Source of the DNA: JACQAI01 sp035507915
Lineage (GTDB): Bacteria > Pseudomonadota > Alphaproteobacteria > Elsterales > Elsteraceae
DNA length: 12,049 nucleotides
Assembly (NCBI GenBank): GCA_035507915.1
Contig: DATJNS010000373.1
Span: 1 to 12,049, forward strand
Direction: 5' to 3'
Under the pieces are notes generated by a model. The model was not told where the DNA came from and made no database searches. It worked only from the letters and a program-made list of their open reading frames with translations. Made by a program: the position numbers and the translations under genes. Every line of letters begins with the position of its first letter. Within the stretch, counting starts at the first letter, position 1. Of the stretch, positions 4,997-11,881 are shown piece after piece.

Positions 4997-7078
4997 CTAT
5001 CCGGAGCGCAGGTAGCGCACCGCGGCGTCGCGCTCGAAAAGGTAGAGGAGCACCCGGAGGGCGTCGCCGCGCGGTCCGGTCAGGGTCGGGTCCTGATCGA
5101 GCGTGTGGCGCGCGTCGGCGCGCGCGAGGTCGAGCAGGTCCTCGTGCGCGGCAAGATCGGCCAGCTTGAAGGTCGGCATGCCGCTCTGGCGCGTGCCCAG
5201 CATCTCGCCGGCGCCGCGCAACTTCAGGTCCTCCTCGGCGATCCGGAAGCCGTCCTCGGTCTGGCGCAGGATCTCGAGCCGCGCGCGCGCGGTCTCGCCG
5301 AGCGGTCCCTGGTAGAGCAGCAGGCAGGTCGACGGCCGGTCGCCGCGTCCGATGCGGCCGCGCAGCTGATGGAGCTGGGCGAGCCCGAAGCGCTCGGCAT
5401 GCTCGATCACCATCACGGTGGCGGCGGGCACGTCGACGCCGACCTCGATCACCGTGGTGGCGACCAGCACGCCGAGCTCGCCCTCGGCGAAGTCCGCCAT
5501 CGCGCGGTCTTTGTCGGCCGCCTTCATGCGGCCGTGCACCAGGCCGACCGGCTGCGCGAGCGCCTGCTCCAGCATCTTCTGGCGGTCGACCGCCGCGGCC
5601 AGATCGACCTCGTCCGACTCCTCGACCAGCGGGCACACCCAGAAGACCTTGGCGCCGGTCTTGAGCTGGCGCGCGACACCGGCGACGACCTCGTCGAGCC
5701 GCTCGGCGGGCAGGGTGCGCGTGTCGACCGGCTTGCGGCCGGCCGGCTTCTCGGTCAGGCGCGACACGTCGAGATCGCCGTAGGCCGTCATCATCAGGGT
5801 GCGCGGGATCGGCGTCGCCGTCATGACGAGCACGTCGACGCCCTTGCCCTTGGTCGCCAGGGTCAGGCGCTGGTGCACGCCGAAGCGATGCTGCTCGTCG
5901 ATCACCGCGACCGCGAGGTCGTGGAACGCGACGTCCTCCTGGAACAGCGCGTGCGTGCCGACGACGAGATCGATCGCGCCGGTGGCGAGCTGCTCGATCA
6001 GCCGCGTGCGCGCCTTGCCCTTGTCGCGGCCGGTCAGCGAGGCCAGGCGCACGCCGGCGGCCTGGGCGAGCGGCTCGATGGTGGCGAAGTGCTGGCGCGC
6101 CAGGATCTCGGTCGGCGCCATCAAGGCGGCCTGCGCGCCGGCCTCGACCGCGGTCAGCATGGCGAGCAGCGCGACCACGGTCTTGCCGCTGCCGACGTCG
6201 CCCTGCAGCAGCCGCAGCATGCGGCGGTCCGATCGGAGGTCCTCGGCGATCTCGGCCGACGCGGTGTGCTGCGAGGCGGTCAGCGCGAAGGGCAGGGCGG
6301 CGATCGCCGCCCGCGTCAGACGGCCGTCGCCGACCAGGCTGCGGCCCGGCAGGCGGCGCTGGTTGAGCCGTACCAGGCCGAGCGCCAACTGGTTGGCGAG
6401 CAGCTCGTCATAGGCGAGGCGACGGCGGGCCGTCGTGGCCGGGGCGAGATCGGCCTCGCCGGCGGGCGCGTGCACGGTCGTCAGGCTGGCGTGCCAGGTC
6501 GCCCAGCGCTCGCGCGCGACCAGCGCCGGGTCGTGCCACTCGGCGAGCTCGGGCGCGCGCGCCAGCGCCGCCTGCATCGCCTTGCCGAGCATGCGCGGCG
6601 TCAGGCCCGCGGTCAGCGGATAGATCGGCTCGATGCCCGTGACCTTGTCGACCTCCTCGAGCGGCACGACATGGTCGGGATGGGTCATCTGGCGCTCGTC
6701 GTTGAACAGCTCGACGCGGCCCGAGACGATGCGCCGCGCCCCCACCGGCAGAAGCTTGGTCAGGTAGTCGGCGCGCGCATTGAAGAACACCAGGTGCAGA
6801 AAGCCGGTGTCGTCGCTGCAGCGGACCTTGTACGGCCGGCGCGCGGTGCGGGCGGGCAGGTGGGCGTCGACGGTCAGCGCCAGGGTGACGATCGCGCCGG
6901 GCGGCGCGTCGGCGATCTTCGGCATATGGCGGCGATCGACGATCCCGGTCGGCAGGTGCCAGAGCAGATCGGCGACGGTCGGCCCGGCAACCTTCTCGAG
7001 CAGCCGTGCGGCGTGCTTGCCGACGCCGGCGAGCGCGGTGGTGGGCGCGAACAGGGAAAACAGGATCTCGGGGCGCAC
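4997..7078 (-). CDS. recG: ATP-dependent DNA helicase RecG
   Basis: Complete 693-residue RecG. It is a double-strand DNA translocase that remodels stalled replication forks and Holliday junctions. The N-terminal wedge/OB region lies at about 50-140 (IVTLALTVDAHLP, DDTGFLHLVFFNARADYL, IVSGRVELFNDERQMTHPDHV). SF2 motifs follow in order: Walker A GDVGSGKT (293-300), motif Ia APTEILARQH (321-330), DEQH box (394-397), motif III TATPIPRTL (420-428), motif V TTVIEVGVDVP (541-551), motif VI QLRGRIGR (571-578), then the RecG-type end DLKLRGAGEMLGTRQSG (617-633). The start is GTG at 7078, chosen because RPEILFSLFAP matches the conserved RecG N-terminus; no Shine-Dalgarno precedes it. Length is normal and no motif is missing. 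It is divergent from sdhE-mfd. Confidence 0.97.
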   Translation of the reverse strand: MRPEILFSLFAPTTALAGVGKHAARLLEKVAGPTVADLLWHLPTGIVDRRHMPKIADAPPGAIVTLALTVDAHLPARTARRPYKVRCSDDTGFLHLVFFNARADYLTKLLPVGARRIVSGRVELFNDERQMTHPDHVVPLEEVDKVTGIEPIYPLTAGLTPRMLGKAMQAALARAPELAEWHDPALVARERWATWHASLTTVHAPAGEADLAPATTARRRLAYDELLANQLALGLVRLNQRRLPGRSLVGDGRLTRAAIAALPFALTASQHTASAEIAEDLRSDRRMLRLLQGDVGSGKTVVALLAMLTAVEAGAQAALMAPTEILARQHFATIEPLAQAAGVRLASLTGRDKGKARTRLIEQLATGAIDLVVGTHALFQEDVAFHDLAVAVIDEQHRFGVHQRLTLATKGKGVDVLVMTATPIPRTLMMTAYGDLDVSRLTEKPAGRKPVDTRTLPAERLDEVVAGVARQLKTGAKVFWVCPLVEESDEVDLAAAVDRQKMLEQALAQPVGLVHGRMKAADKDRAMADFAEGELGVLVATTVIEVGVDVPAATVMVIEHAERFGLAQLHQLRGRIGRGDRPSTCLLLYQGPLGETARARLEILRQTEDGFRIAEEDLKLRGAGEMLGTRQSGMPTFKLADLAAHEDLLDLARADARHTLDQDPTLTGPRGDALRVLLYLFERDAAVRYLRSG

Positions 7079-7239
7079 GGGTGCTGACGGAGCGGCTCGG
7101 AGGTTCTATCTGTAGGGCATGTACCATGCGGCGTGGCAACGCCGTCATGGGGATAGAGGATTCGGCCATCGGCGGCGCGCATGGCGGCATTCCGCCGGCT
7201 GCGCTCCCCAAGCCGACCGGAACCGGCGAGAATGACGGC
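7079..7239. other. Divergent recG / sdhE intergenic region with three inverted repeats
   Basis: The 161 bp hold GCATG-TAC-CATGC (7117-7129), then CGGCGT-GGCA-ACGCCG (7129-7144), a perfect 6-bp stem with a tetraloop, and GGCGG-CATT-CCGCC (7183-7196). The first could be a protein site in the divergent promoters. The latter two would fold in an sdhE leader RNA. An in-frame ATG at 7147 could extend SdhE N-terminally, but it has no ribosome binding site and the extension does not resemble the family. Confidence 0.4.
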
Positions 7240-7506
7240 ATGACCAGCCTCGACCCGCGCCGCAAGCGGCTGCTCTACGTGAGCCAGCATCGCGGCACCA
7301 AGGAGACCGACCTGCTGCTCGGCGGCTTCGCCGCGCGGCATCTCGCCGATCTCGACGACGGCCAGCTCGCGCGTTTCGAGCAACTGCTCGACGCGCCCGA
7401 CGGCGACCTGTTCGATTGGATCACCGGCCGGCGGCCCGCGCCGCCGCCGCACGACCACGACGTCATGGATCTCCTGATCGCCTTCAACACGAAGCGTCCC
7501 GCGTGA
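7240..7506 (+). CDS. sdhE: Succinate dehydrogenase assembly factor SdhE (FAD assembly factor)
   Basis: The 88-residue, all-helical protein carries the SdhE/Sdh5 pattern. RKRLLYVSQHRGTKETDLLL (8-27) includes the RGxxE motif (R18, G19, E22) needed for flavinylation, followed by FARFE-like FEQLLDAPDGDLFDWITG (46-63). The family promotes covalent attachment of FAD to the SdhA subunit of succinate dehydrogenase in the cytoplasm. The ATG at 7240 gives the normal family length of about 85-95 residues; a GGCGAG stretch lies about 9 nt upstream. The stop TGA (7504-7506) overlaps the GTG start of mfd (7503-7505), so the two are translated together. The sdhE-mfd pair divergent from recG is, as I recall, a common alphaproteobacterial arrangement. 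Confidence 0.95.
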   Translation: MTSLDPRRKRLLYVSQHRGTKETDLLLGGFAARHLADLDDGQLARFEQLLDAPDGDLFDWITGRRPAPPPHDHDVMDLLIAFNTKRPA

Positions 7507-10500
7507 GCGCCTGGTACGAGCAGCCGGGGCGCCGCGTCGTGCACGGCGTCCCCGAGGGGTACGACGCGCTGGTGCTGCAGCGCGCCGCGGCGGCGCTCGC
7601 CGCCCAGGCGGGCGGGCCGCGCGCGGTGCTGCACGTCGCGCGCGACGACGCGCGGCTGGCCCAGCTCGCCGAGGCGGTCGCCTGCTTCGCGCCCGAGATC
7701 GACCTGCTCGGCTTCCCGGCCTGGGACTGCCTGCCGTACGACCGCGTGTCGCCCAACAGCCAGCTGGTCAGCCGCCGGCTCGACACGCTGACCCGGCTCG
7801 CCTCGCCGGTCGTCGAGGTCGGCCGGCCGCGCCTCGTGATCACCACCGTGGCCGCGATCCTGCAGCGCGTGCCGACCCGCAAGCTGCTCGGGCCCGCGGT
7901 CAAGCGGCTGCGCGTCGGCGACCGGGTCGACACCGACGAGCTGGTCCAGTTCTTCCAGCGCAACGGCTACACGCGCAGCGACACGGTGCGCGAGCCGGGC
8001 GAGTACGCGGTGCGCGGCGGCATCATCGACGTCTATCCCGCGGGGCTCGGCGAGCCGCTCCGGCTCGATCTGTTCGGCGACACGCTGGAGGCGTTGCGCG
8101 AGTTCGACCCGATGTCGCAGCGCTCGACGGGCAAGCGCGACGCGGTCGACCTCAAGCCGGCTTCCGAGGTGCTGCTCGACGAGGCGTCGATCGCCCGCTT
8201 CCGCGCCGGCTACCGCGCCCTGTTCGGCGCCGAGACCGCCGACGATCCGCTGTACGAGGCGGTCAGCGCCGGCCGCAAGCACGTCGGCATGGAGCATTGG
8301 CTACCGCTGTTCCACGAGCAGCTCGAGACGTTGTTCGACTACCTGCCGGGCGCGGCGGTCAGCTTCGACGCGCAGGTCGAGGAGGCGATTACCGCGCGGC
8401 TCGAGCAGATCGACGAGTATTACGGCGCGCGCCGCGCGCTGATGAGCGGCCGCAACCGCGACCGCGAGGCCGTGCCTTACAAGCCGCTGCCGCCGGACCG
8501 GCTCTATCTGAGCGAGGCCGACTGGCGCGCCGCGCTCGCCCGGCTCGCGGTCGGCGCCTTCGCCGCCGCCGCCGCGCCCGACGTCGCGGGCGAGGATGGC
8601 GCCGAGCGCATCGACGAAGGCGGCCGACCGGGCCACGGGTTCGCCGAGGCGCGCGTGCGGCCCGACGTCAATCTGTTCGACGCCGTGCGCGAGCATCTGG
8701 AGGCCGTCATCGCCGGCGGCGCGCGCGTCGTGATCGCCGCCTACAGCGCCGGCTCGCGCGACCGCTTGCGCGGCCTGCTGCGCGACCACGGCGTGACCGA
8801 CGTGGCGCTGCCCGATCGCTGGGTCGACGCGCTCGCCGGGCCGCCCGCGACGACCTGCCTGATCGTGCTCGGGCTCGAGCGCGGCTTCGTCGCCGACAAG
8901 CTCGCGGTGATCTCCGAGGGCGACATCCTGGGCGACCGGCTGGTTCGCCAGGTCAAGCGCCGGCGCGGCGCCAACTTCATCAGCGAGATCGCGAGCCTCG
9001 GCGAGGGCGACCTGGTCGTCCACGTCGACCACGGCATCGGTCGCTACGACGCGCTGGTCACGCTCGACGTCGCCGGGGCGCCGCACGACTGCCTGCGCGT
9101 GGTCTATGCCGGCGGCGACAAGCTGTTCGTGCCGGTCGAGAACATCGAGGTTCTGTCACGCTTCGGCTCGGAGGAGGCCGGCGTCCAGCTCGACAAGCTG
9201 GGCGGCATCGGCTGGCAGGCGCGCAAGGCGCGCGTGCGCGCGCGCATCCGCGACATCGCCGACAAGCTGATCCGCATCGCCGCCGAGCGCGAGATCAAGA
9301 TGGGCTCGGTGCTGGCGCCACCCGAGGGCCTGTACGACGAGTTCTGCGCGCGCTTCCCCTACGCCGAGACCGACGACCAGCAGCGCGCGATCGAGGAGAC
9401 CCTGGCCGATCTCGGCTCGGGCAAGCCGATGGACCGGCTGATCTGCGGCGACGTCGGCTTCGGCAAGACCGAGGTCGCGCTGCGCGCCGCCTTCATCGCC
9501 GCGATGACGGGCAGCCAGGTCGCCGTCGTGGTGCCGACGACCTTGCTGGCGCGCCAGCACTTCCAGCTGTTCCGCGAGCGCTTCAAGGGGCTGGCGCCGC
9601 GCGTCGAGCAGCTGTCGCGGCTGGTCGCGCCCAAGCGCGCGGCCGAGATCAAGCGCGGGCTCGCCGCGGGCGAGGTAGACATCATCGTCGGCACCCACGC
9701 GATCCTGTCGAAGTCGATCCAGTTCAAGGACCTCGGCCTCCTGGTCGTCGACGAGGAGCAGCATTTCGGCGTCGGCCAGAAGGAGCGGCTGAAGGAGCTC
9801 AAGGCCAACGTCCACGTCCTCACGCTGACCGCGACGCCGATCCCGCGCACGCTGCAACTCGCGCTGTCCGGCGTGCGCGACATGAGCGTGATCGCGACGC
9901 CGCCGGTCGATCGGCTGGCGGTGCGCACCTTCGTGCTGCCCTACGACCCCGTGGTGGTGCGCGAGGCGATCATGCGCGAGCACTTCCGCGGCGGGCAGGT
10001 GTTCTACGTCTGCCCTCGCATCGAGGATCTCGCGACGGTCTCCGAGCGCATCCGGGCGCTCGTCCCCGAGGTCAAGATCGCGACCGCGCACGGCCGGATG
10101 GCGCCGACCCAGCTCGAGGACGTCATGACGGCGTTCTGCGACGGGCGCTACGACGTGCTGCTGTCGACCAACATCGTCGAGTCCGGGCTCGACATCCCGA
10201 CCGCCAACACGATGGTGATCCACCGCGCCGACATGTTCGGGCTGGCTCAGCTCTACCAGTTGCGCGGCCGCATCGGCCGCTCGAAGACGCGCGCCTACGC
10301 CTACCTGACCCTGCCGGCCGGGCGCGTGCCGTCGGAAGCCGCGATGAAGCGGCTCGAGGTCATGCAGACCCTCGACCAGCTGGGCGCCGGCTTCCAGCTG
10401 GCGAGCCATGATCTCGACATCCGCGGCGCCGGCAACCTGCTGGGCGAGGAGCAGTCGGGCCACATCCGCGAGGTCGGCATCGAGCTCTACCAGCACATGC

Positions 10501-11012
10501 TCGAGGAGGCCGTGCAGCTCGCCAAGAGCGGCCCCGTGCTCGAGGCGGCGCACAGCGCCGACCAGTGGACGCCGCAGATCACGATCGGCACGCCGGTGCT
10601 GATTCCGGAGGGCTATGTCGGCGACCTGACCGTGCGCCTGGGCCTCTACCGGCGCATCGCCACCTTGATCGACCGCACCGAGATCGACGCCTTCGCGGCC
10701 GAGATGATCGACCGCTTCGGGCCGCTGCCGACCGAGGTCTCCAACCTGCTGCAGATCATCCAGATCAAGCGGCTGTGCATCGATGCCGGGGTCGAGAAGG
10801 TCGAGGCCGGCCCGAAGGGCGCCGTGCTGGCGTTCCGCCTGAACAACTTCGCCAATCCGCCGGCGCTGGTCGATTTCATCCACCGGCAGTCCGGCACCGT
10901 GAGGCTGCGGCCCGACCACCGGCTGGTCGTGATGCGTCGCTGGGACGCGCCCGAGGCGCGCATCGAGGGCGTGCAGCGCGTGCTGCAGCAGCTCGCGCAG
11001 CTCGCCGCCTGA
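7503..11012 (+). CDS. mfd: Transcription-repair coupling factor Mfd
   Basis: Complete 1169-residue Mfd. It removes RNA polymerase stalled at lesions and recruits UvrA. The N-terminal UvrB-homology module includes CLPYDRVSPNSQLVSRRLDT (76-95) and EPGEYAVRGGIIDVYPAG (164-181). The RNA-polymerase-interacting domain reads GDLVVHVDHGIGRYDAL (502-518). The translocase motifs are Walker A GDVGFGKT (649-656), PTTLLARQHF (678-687), DEEQH (750-754), TATPIPRT (776-783), STNIVESGLDIPTANT (888-903) and QLRGRIGR (919-926). The TRG region HDLDIRGAGNLLGEEQSG (969-986) precedes the TRCF C-terminal domain. The start is GTG at 7503, overlapping the sdhE stop; the upstream in-frame ATG at 7416 lies inside sdhE and encodes non-family sequence. 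All key residues are intact and the length is normal. Confidence 0.97.
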   Translation: MSAWYEQPGRRVVHGVPEGYDALVLQRAAAALAAQAGGPRAVLHVARDDARLAQLAEAVACFAPEIDLLGFPAWDCLPYDRVSPNSQLVSRRLDTLTRLASPVVEVGRPRLVITTVAAILQRVPTRKLLGPAVKRLRVGDRVDTDELVQFFQRNGYTRSDTVREPGEYAVRGGIIDVYPAGLGEPLRLDLFGDTLEALREFDPMSQRSTGKRDAVDLKPASEVLLDEASIARFRAGYRALFGAETADDPLYEAVSAGRKHVGMEHWLPLFHEQLETLFDYLPGAAVSFDAQVEEAITARLEQIDEYYGARRALMSGRNRDREAVPYKPLPPDRLYLSEADWRAALARLAVGAFAAAAAPDVAGEDGAERIDEGGRPGHGFAEARVRPDVNLFDAVREHLEAVIAGGARVVIAAYSAGSRDRLRGLLRDHGVTDVALPDRWVDALAGPPATTCLIVLGLERGFVADKLAVISEGDILGDRLVRQVKRRRGANFISEIASLGEGDLVVHVDHGIGRYDALVTLDVAGAPHDCLRVVYAGGDKLFVPVENIEVLSRFGSEEAGVQLDKLGGIGWQARKARVRARIRDIADKLIRIAAEREIKMGSVLAPPEGLYDEFCARFPYAETDDQQRAIEETLADLGSGKPMDRLICGDVGFGKTEVALRAAFIAAMTGSQVAVVVPTTLLARQHFQLFRERFKGLAPRVEQLSRLVAPKRAAEIKRGLAAGEVDIIVGTHAILSKSIQFKDLGLLVVDEEQHFGVGQKERLKELKANVHVLTLTATPIPRTLQLALSGVRDMSVIATPPVDRLAVRTFVLPYDPVVVREAIMREHFRGGQVFYVCPRIEDLATVSERIRALVPEVKIATAHGRMAPTQLEDVMTAFCDGRYDVLLSTNIVESGLDIPTANTMVIHRADMFGLAQLYQLRGRIGRSKTRAYAYLTLPAGRVPSEAAMKRLEVMQTLDQLGAGFQLASHDLDIRGAGNLLGEEQSGHIREVGIELYQHMLEEAVQLAKSGPVLEAAHSADQWTPQITIGTPVLIPEGYVGDLTVRLGLYRRIATLIDRTEIDAFAAEMIDRFGPLPTEVSNLLQIIQIKRLCIDAGVEKVEAGPKGAVLAFRLNNFANPPALVDFIHRQSGTVRLRPDHRLVVMRRWDAPEARIEGVQRVLQQLAQLAA

Positions 11013-11018
11013 GGCGGC
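11004..11018. terminator. Perfect stem-loop on the mfd stop codon (mfd / rlpA junction)
   Basis: GCCGCC (11004-11009) and GGCGGC (11013-11018) are perfectly complementary and the 3-nt loop is the mfd TGA itself. The convergent rlpA stop lies 4 bp beyond. No T-run follows on either strand, so it may be a 3'-end barrier rather than a classical terminator. Confidence 0.35.
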
Positions 11019-11021
11019 CCG

Positions 11022-11492
11022 TCAGTCTTCGGGGTGGTACGCGACCGTCTGCAATGTGACGGGCTCGACCTTCACGCGGCCGACGCCGCGGCGTTTGAGC
11101 CCGATCATCTCGGCGGCTTTCTGCGACAGGTCGATCACGCGGTGCCGGTCGTAGGGGCCGCGGTCGTTGACCCGGACGTCGACCCACAGCCCGTTGTTCA
11201 GGTTGGTGACGCGCACCGTGGAATGCAGGGGCAACCAGGGATGCGCCGCCGTCAGCTCGCTCGGATCGTATCGCTCGCCGCTGGCCGTCCGGTGTCCGGC
11301 CTGGCGCGCGCCGTACCACGAGGCCTCGCCGATCTGCACGTGATGGCGTGGCGGCGCGGCCTTGTGCGCGACCTGCTTGTGCGGCGGCGTGGTCTTGTGC
11401 ACCGGCTGGGCAGAACAGATCGGCGCAAATGCGCTTCCTGCCAGGACAAGGCCGGCAATCACAAAGCCTTTGGACAATAACTTCGCAGACAT
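11022..11492 (-). CDS. rlpA: RlpA-like septal ring lytic transglycosylase (short, no SPOR domain)
   Basis: The 156-residue product is exported. Residues 1-28 are a signal peptide (Lys4, Lys8, hydrophobic core FVIAGLVLAGSAFA, cleavage near CSA|QP). Cys26 is not in a proper lipobox (preceding API), so lipidation is unlikely. A His/Pro-rich linker covers about 30-51. The double-psi beta-barrel RlpA domain occupies about 53-145: GEASWYGARQAGHRTASGE, AAHPWLPLHSTVRVTN, VDVRVNDRGPY, RVIDLSQKAAEMIG. Residues equivalent to the catalytic set discussed for Pseudomonas RlpA appear present: E73, H84 and D110. The protein lacks the C-terminal SPOR domain of full RlpA. Family role: cleavage of glycan strands lacking stem peptides during division. 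The ATG at 11492 has no obvious Shine-Dalgarno. It is convergent with mfd (9 bp between stops). Confidence 0.9.
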   Translation of the reverse strand: MSAKLLSKGFVIAGLVLAGSAFAPICSAQPVHKTTPPHKQVAHKAAPPRHHVQIGEASWYGARQAGHRTASGERYDPSELTAAHPWLPLHSTVRVTNLNNGLWVDVRVNDRGPYDRHRVIDLSQKAAEMIGLKRRGVGRVKVEPVTLQTVAYHPED

Positions 11493-11544
11493 CGAGGATT
11501 TGATGAGCGGGTTTGTTCGTTGTCGGTGAAACGGCGTCAGAAGG

Positions 11545-11575
11545 GTAATAGCACGAATGGGACGATGTTCTGCAA
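11545..11575 (-). promoter_or_regulatory. Candidate rlpA promoter (extended -10)
   Basis: On the minus strand TGCTATTAC (11545-11553) is an extended -10 (TG-N-TATTAC, hexamer 4/6). A TTGCAG at 11570-11575 could serve as -35, but the 19-nt spacer is long. It lies about 50 bp before the rlpA ATG. Confidence 0.25.
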
Positions 11576-11594
11576 CAATACTGTGACCGATGCC

Positions 11595-11624
11595 GAGACA
11601 TTACTTGCGTTAATGGGATATAAC
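11595..11624 (+). promoter_or_regulatory. Candidate plus-strand promoter upstream of the terminal small gene
   Basis: GAGACA (11595-11600, 4/6 to TTGACA) and TATAAC (11619-11624, 5/6 to TATAAT) are separated by 18 nt. Predicted transcription start falls near 11631, at the left edge of the 14-bp palindrome, which would imply a leader of about 250 nt before the ATG at 11882. Confidence 0.4.
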
Positions 11625-11630
11625 CTGTTG

Positions 11631-11644
11631 AATTTGGCCAAATT
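11631..11644. repeat. Perfect 14-bp palindrome AATTTGGCCAAATT
   Basis: The sequence equals its own reverse complement over all 14 bases. It sits 7 bp after a TATAAC -10 element, where a repressor site would overlap the transcription start. Symmetry is broken on both sides beyond 14 bp. The palindrome is seen directly; an operator role is inference. Confidence 0.6.
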
Positions 11645-11881
11645 TTCTCCGTTTTAGAGACGTCCAGCGCCGGTGTCCCGTGGCGGTCCGGGCGCGACCG
11701 GCTCCAGCACCGCAAAAAAGTCGCAATCGACCCATAAAAGCGACCTGCTTCATCGTTAACTTGATGGCATGTCGGGGTTCGCGCGGCACGCCCGGCAGCT
11801 GCAACAAGCCTTTGATGTCGCGGGGATGGCCGGTCGGCGGCGGCCGTATGCAAGGTTAATTGGAATCAAAGGGAATTGGCG

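Larger units (their letters stand above)
11493..11881. other. Gene-free AT-richer intergenic region (389 bp)
   Basis: This is the longest gene-free stretch and is visibly less GC-rich than its neighbours. It lies between the divergent rlpA gene and a small plus-strand gene, so promoters for both are expected. It contains a perfect 14-bp palindrome (11631-11644), a plausible plus-strand promoter, an A6 run next to a GTCGC/GCGAC inverted repeat (11720-11724 and 11740-11744), and GTTAAC (11755-11760). I see no convincing protein-coding frame with family character. A small RNA cannot be excluded. Confidence 0.55.

Noticed and set aside
4268..7087. A 939-codon open frame on the plus strand antisense to tetR and recG
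   Set aside because: It encodes Arg/Gly/Ala/Gln-rich low-complexity sequence with no domain, while the opposite strand encodes complete RecG and TetR. It is a GC-driven mirror of recG codon usage.
8297..10411. A 704-codon plus-strand frame inside mfd
   Set aside because: Almost entirely Arg/Ala/Gly, out of frame with an intact Mfd whose every helicase motif is present. A GC artefact.
9156..10919. A 587-codon minus-strand frame antisense to mfd
   Set aside because: No recognisable motifs, and the coding signal belongs to mfd on the plus strand.
11610..11624. CtrA-like site TTAA-N7-TAAC
   Set aside because: The second half matches TTAA at only two of four positions with the required 7-bp spacing, so support is too weak.
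11765..11780. Sigma-54 type promoter (TGGCATG...)
   Set aside because: The GG element is present, but the GC element is not at the required 10-nt distance.
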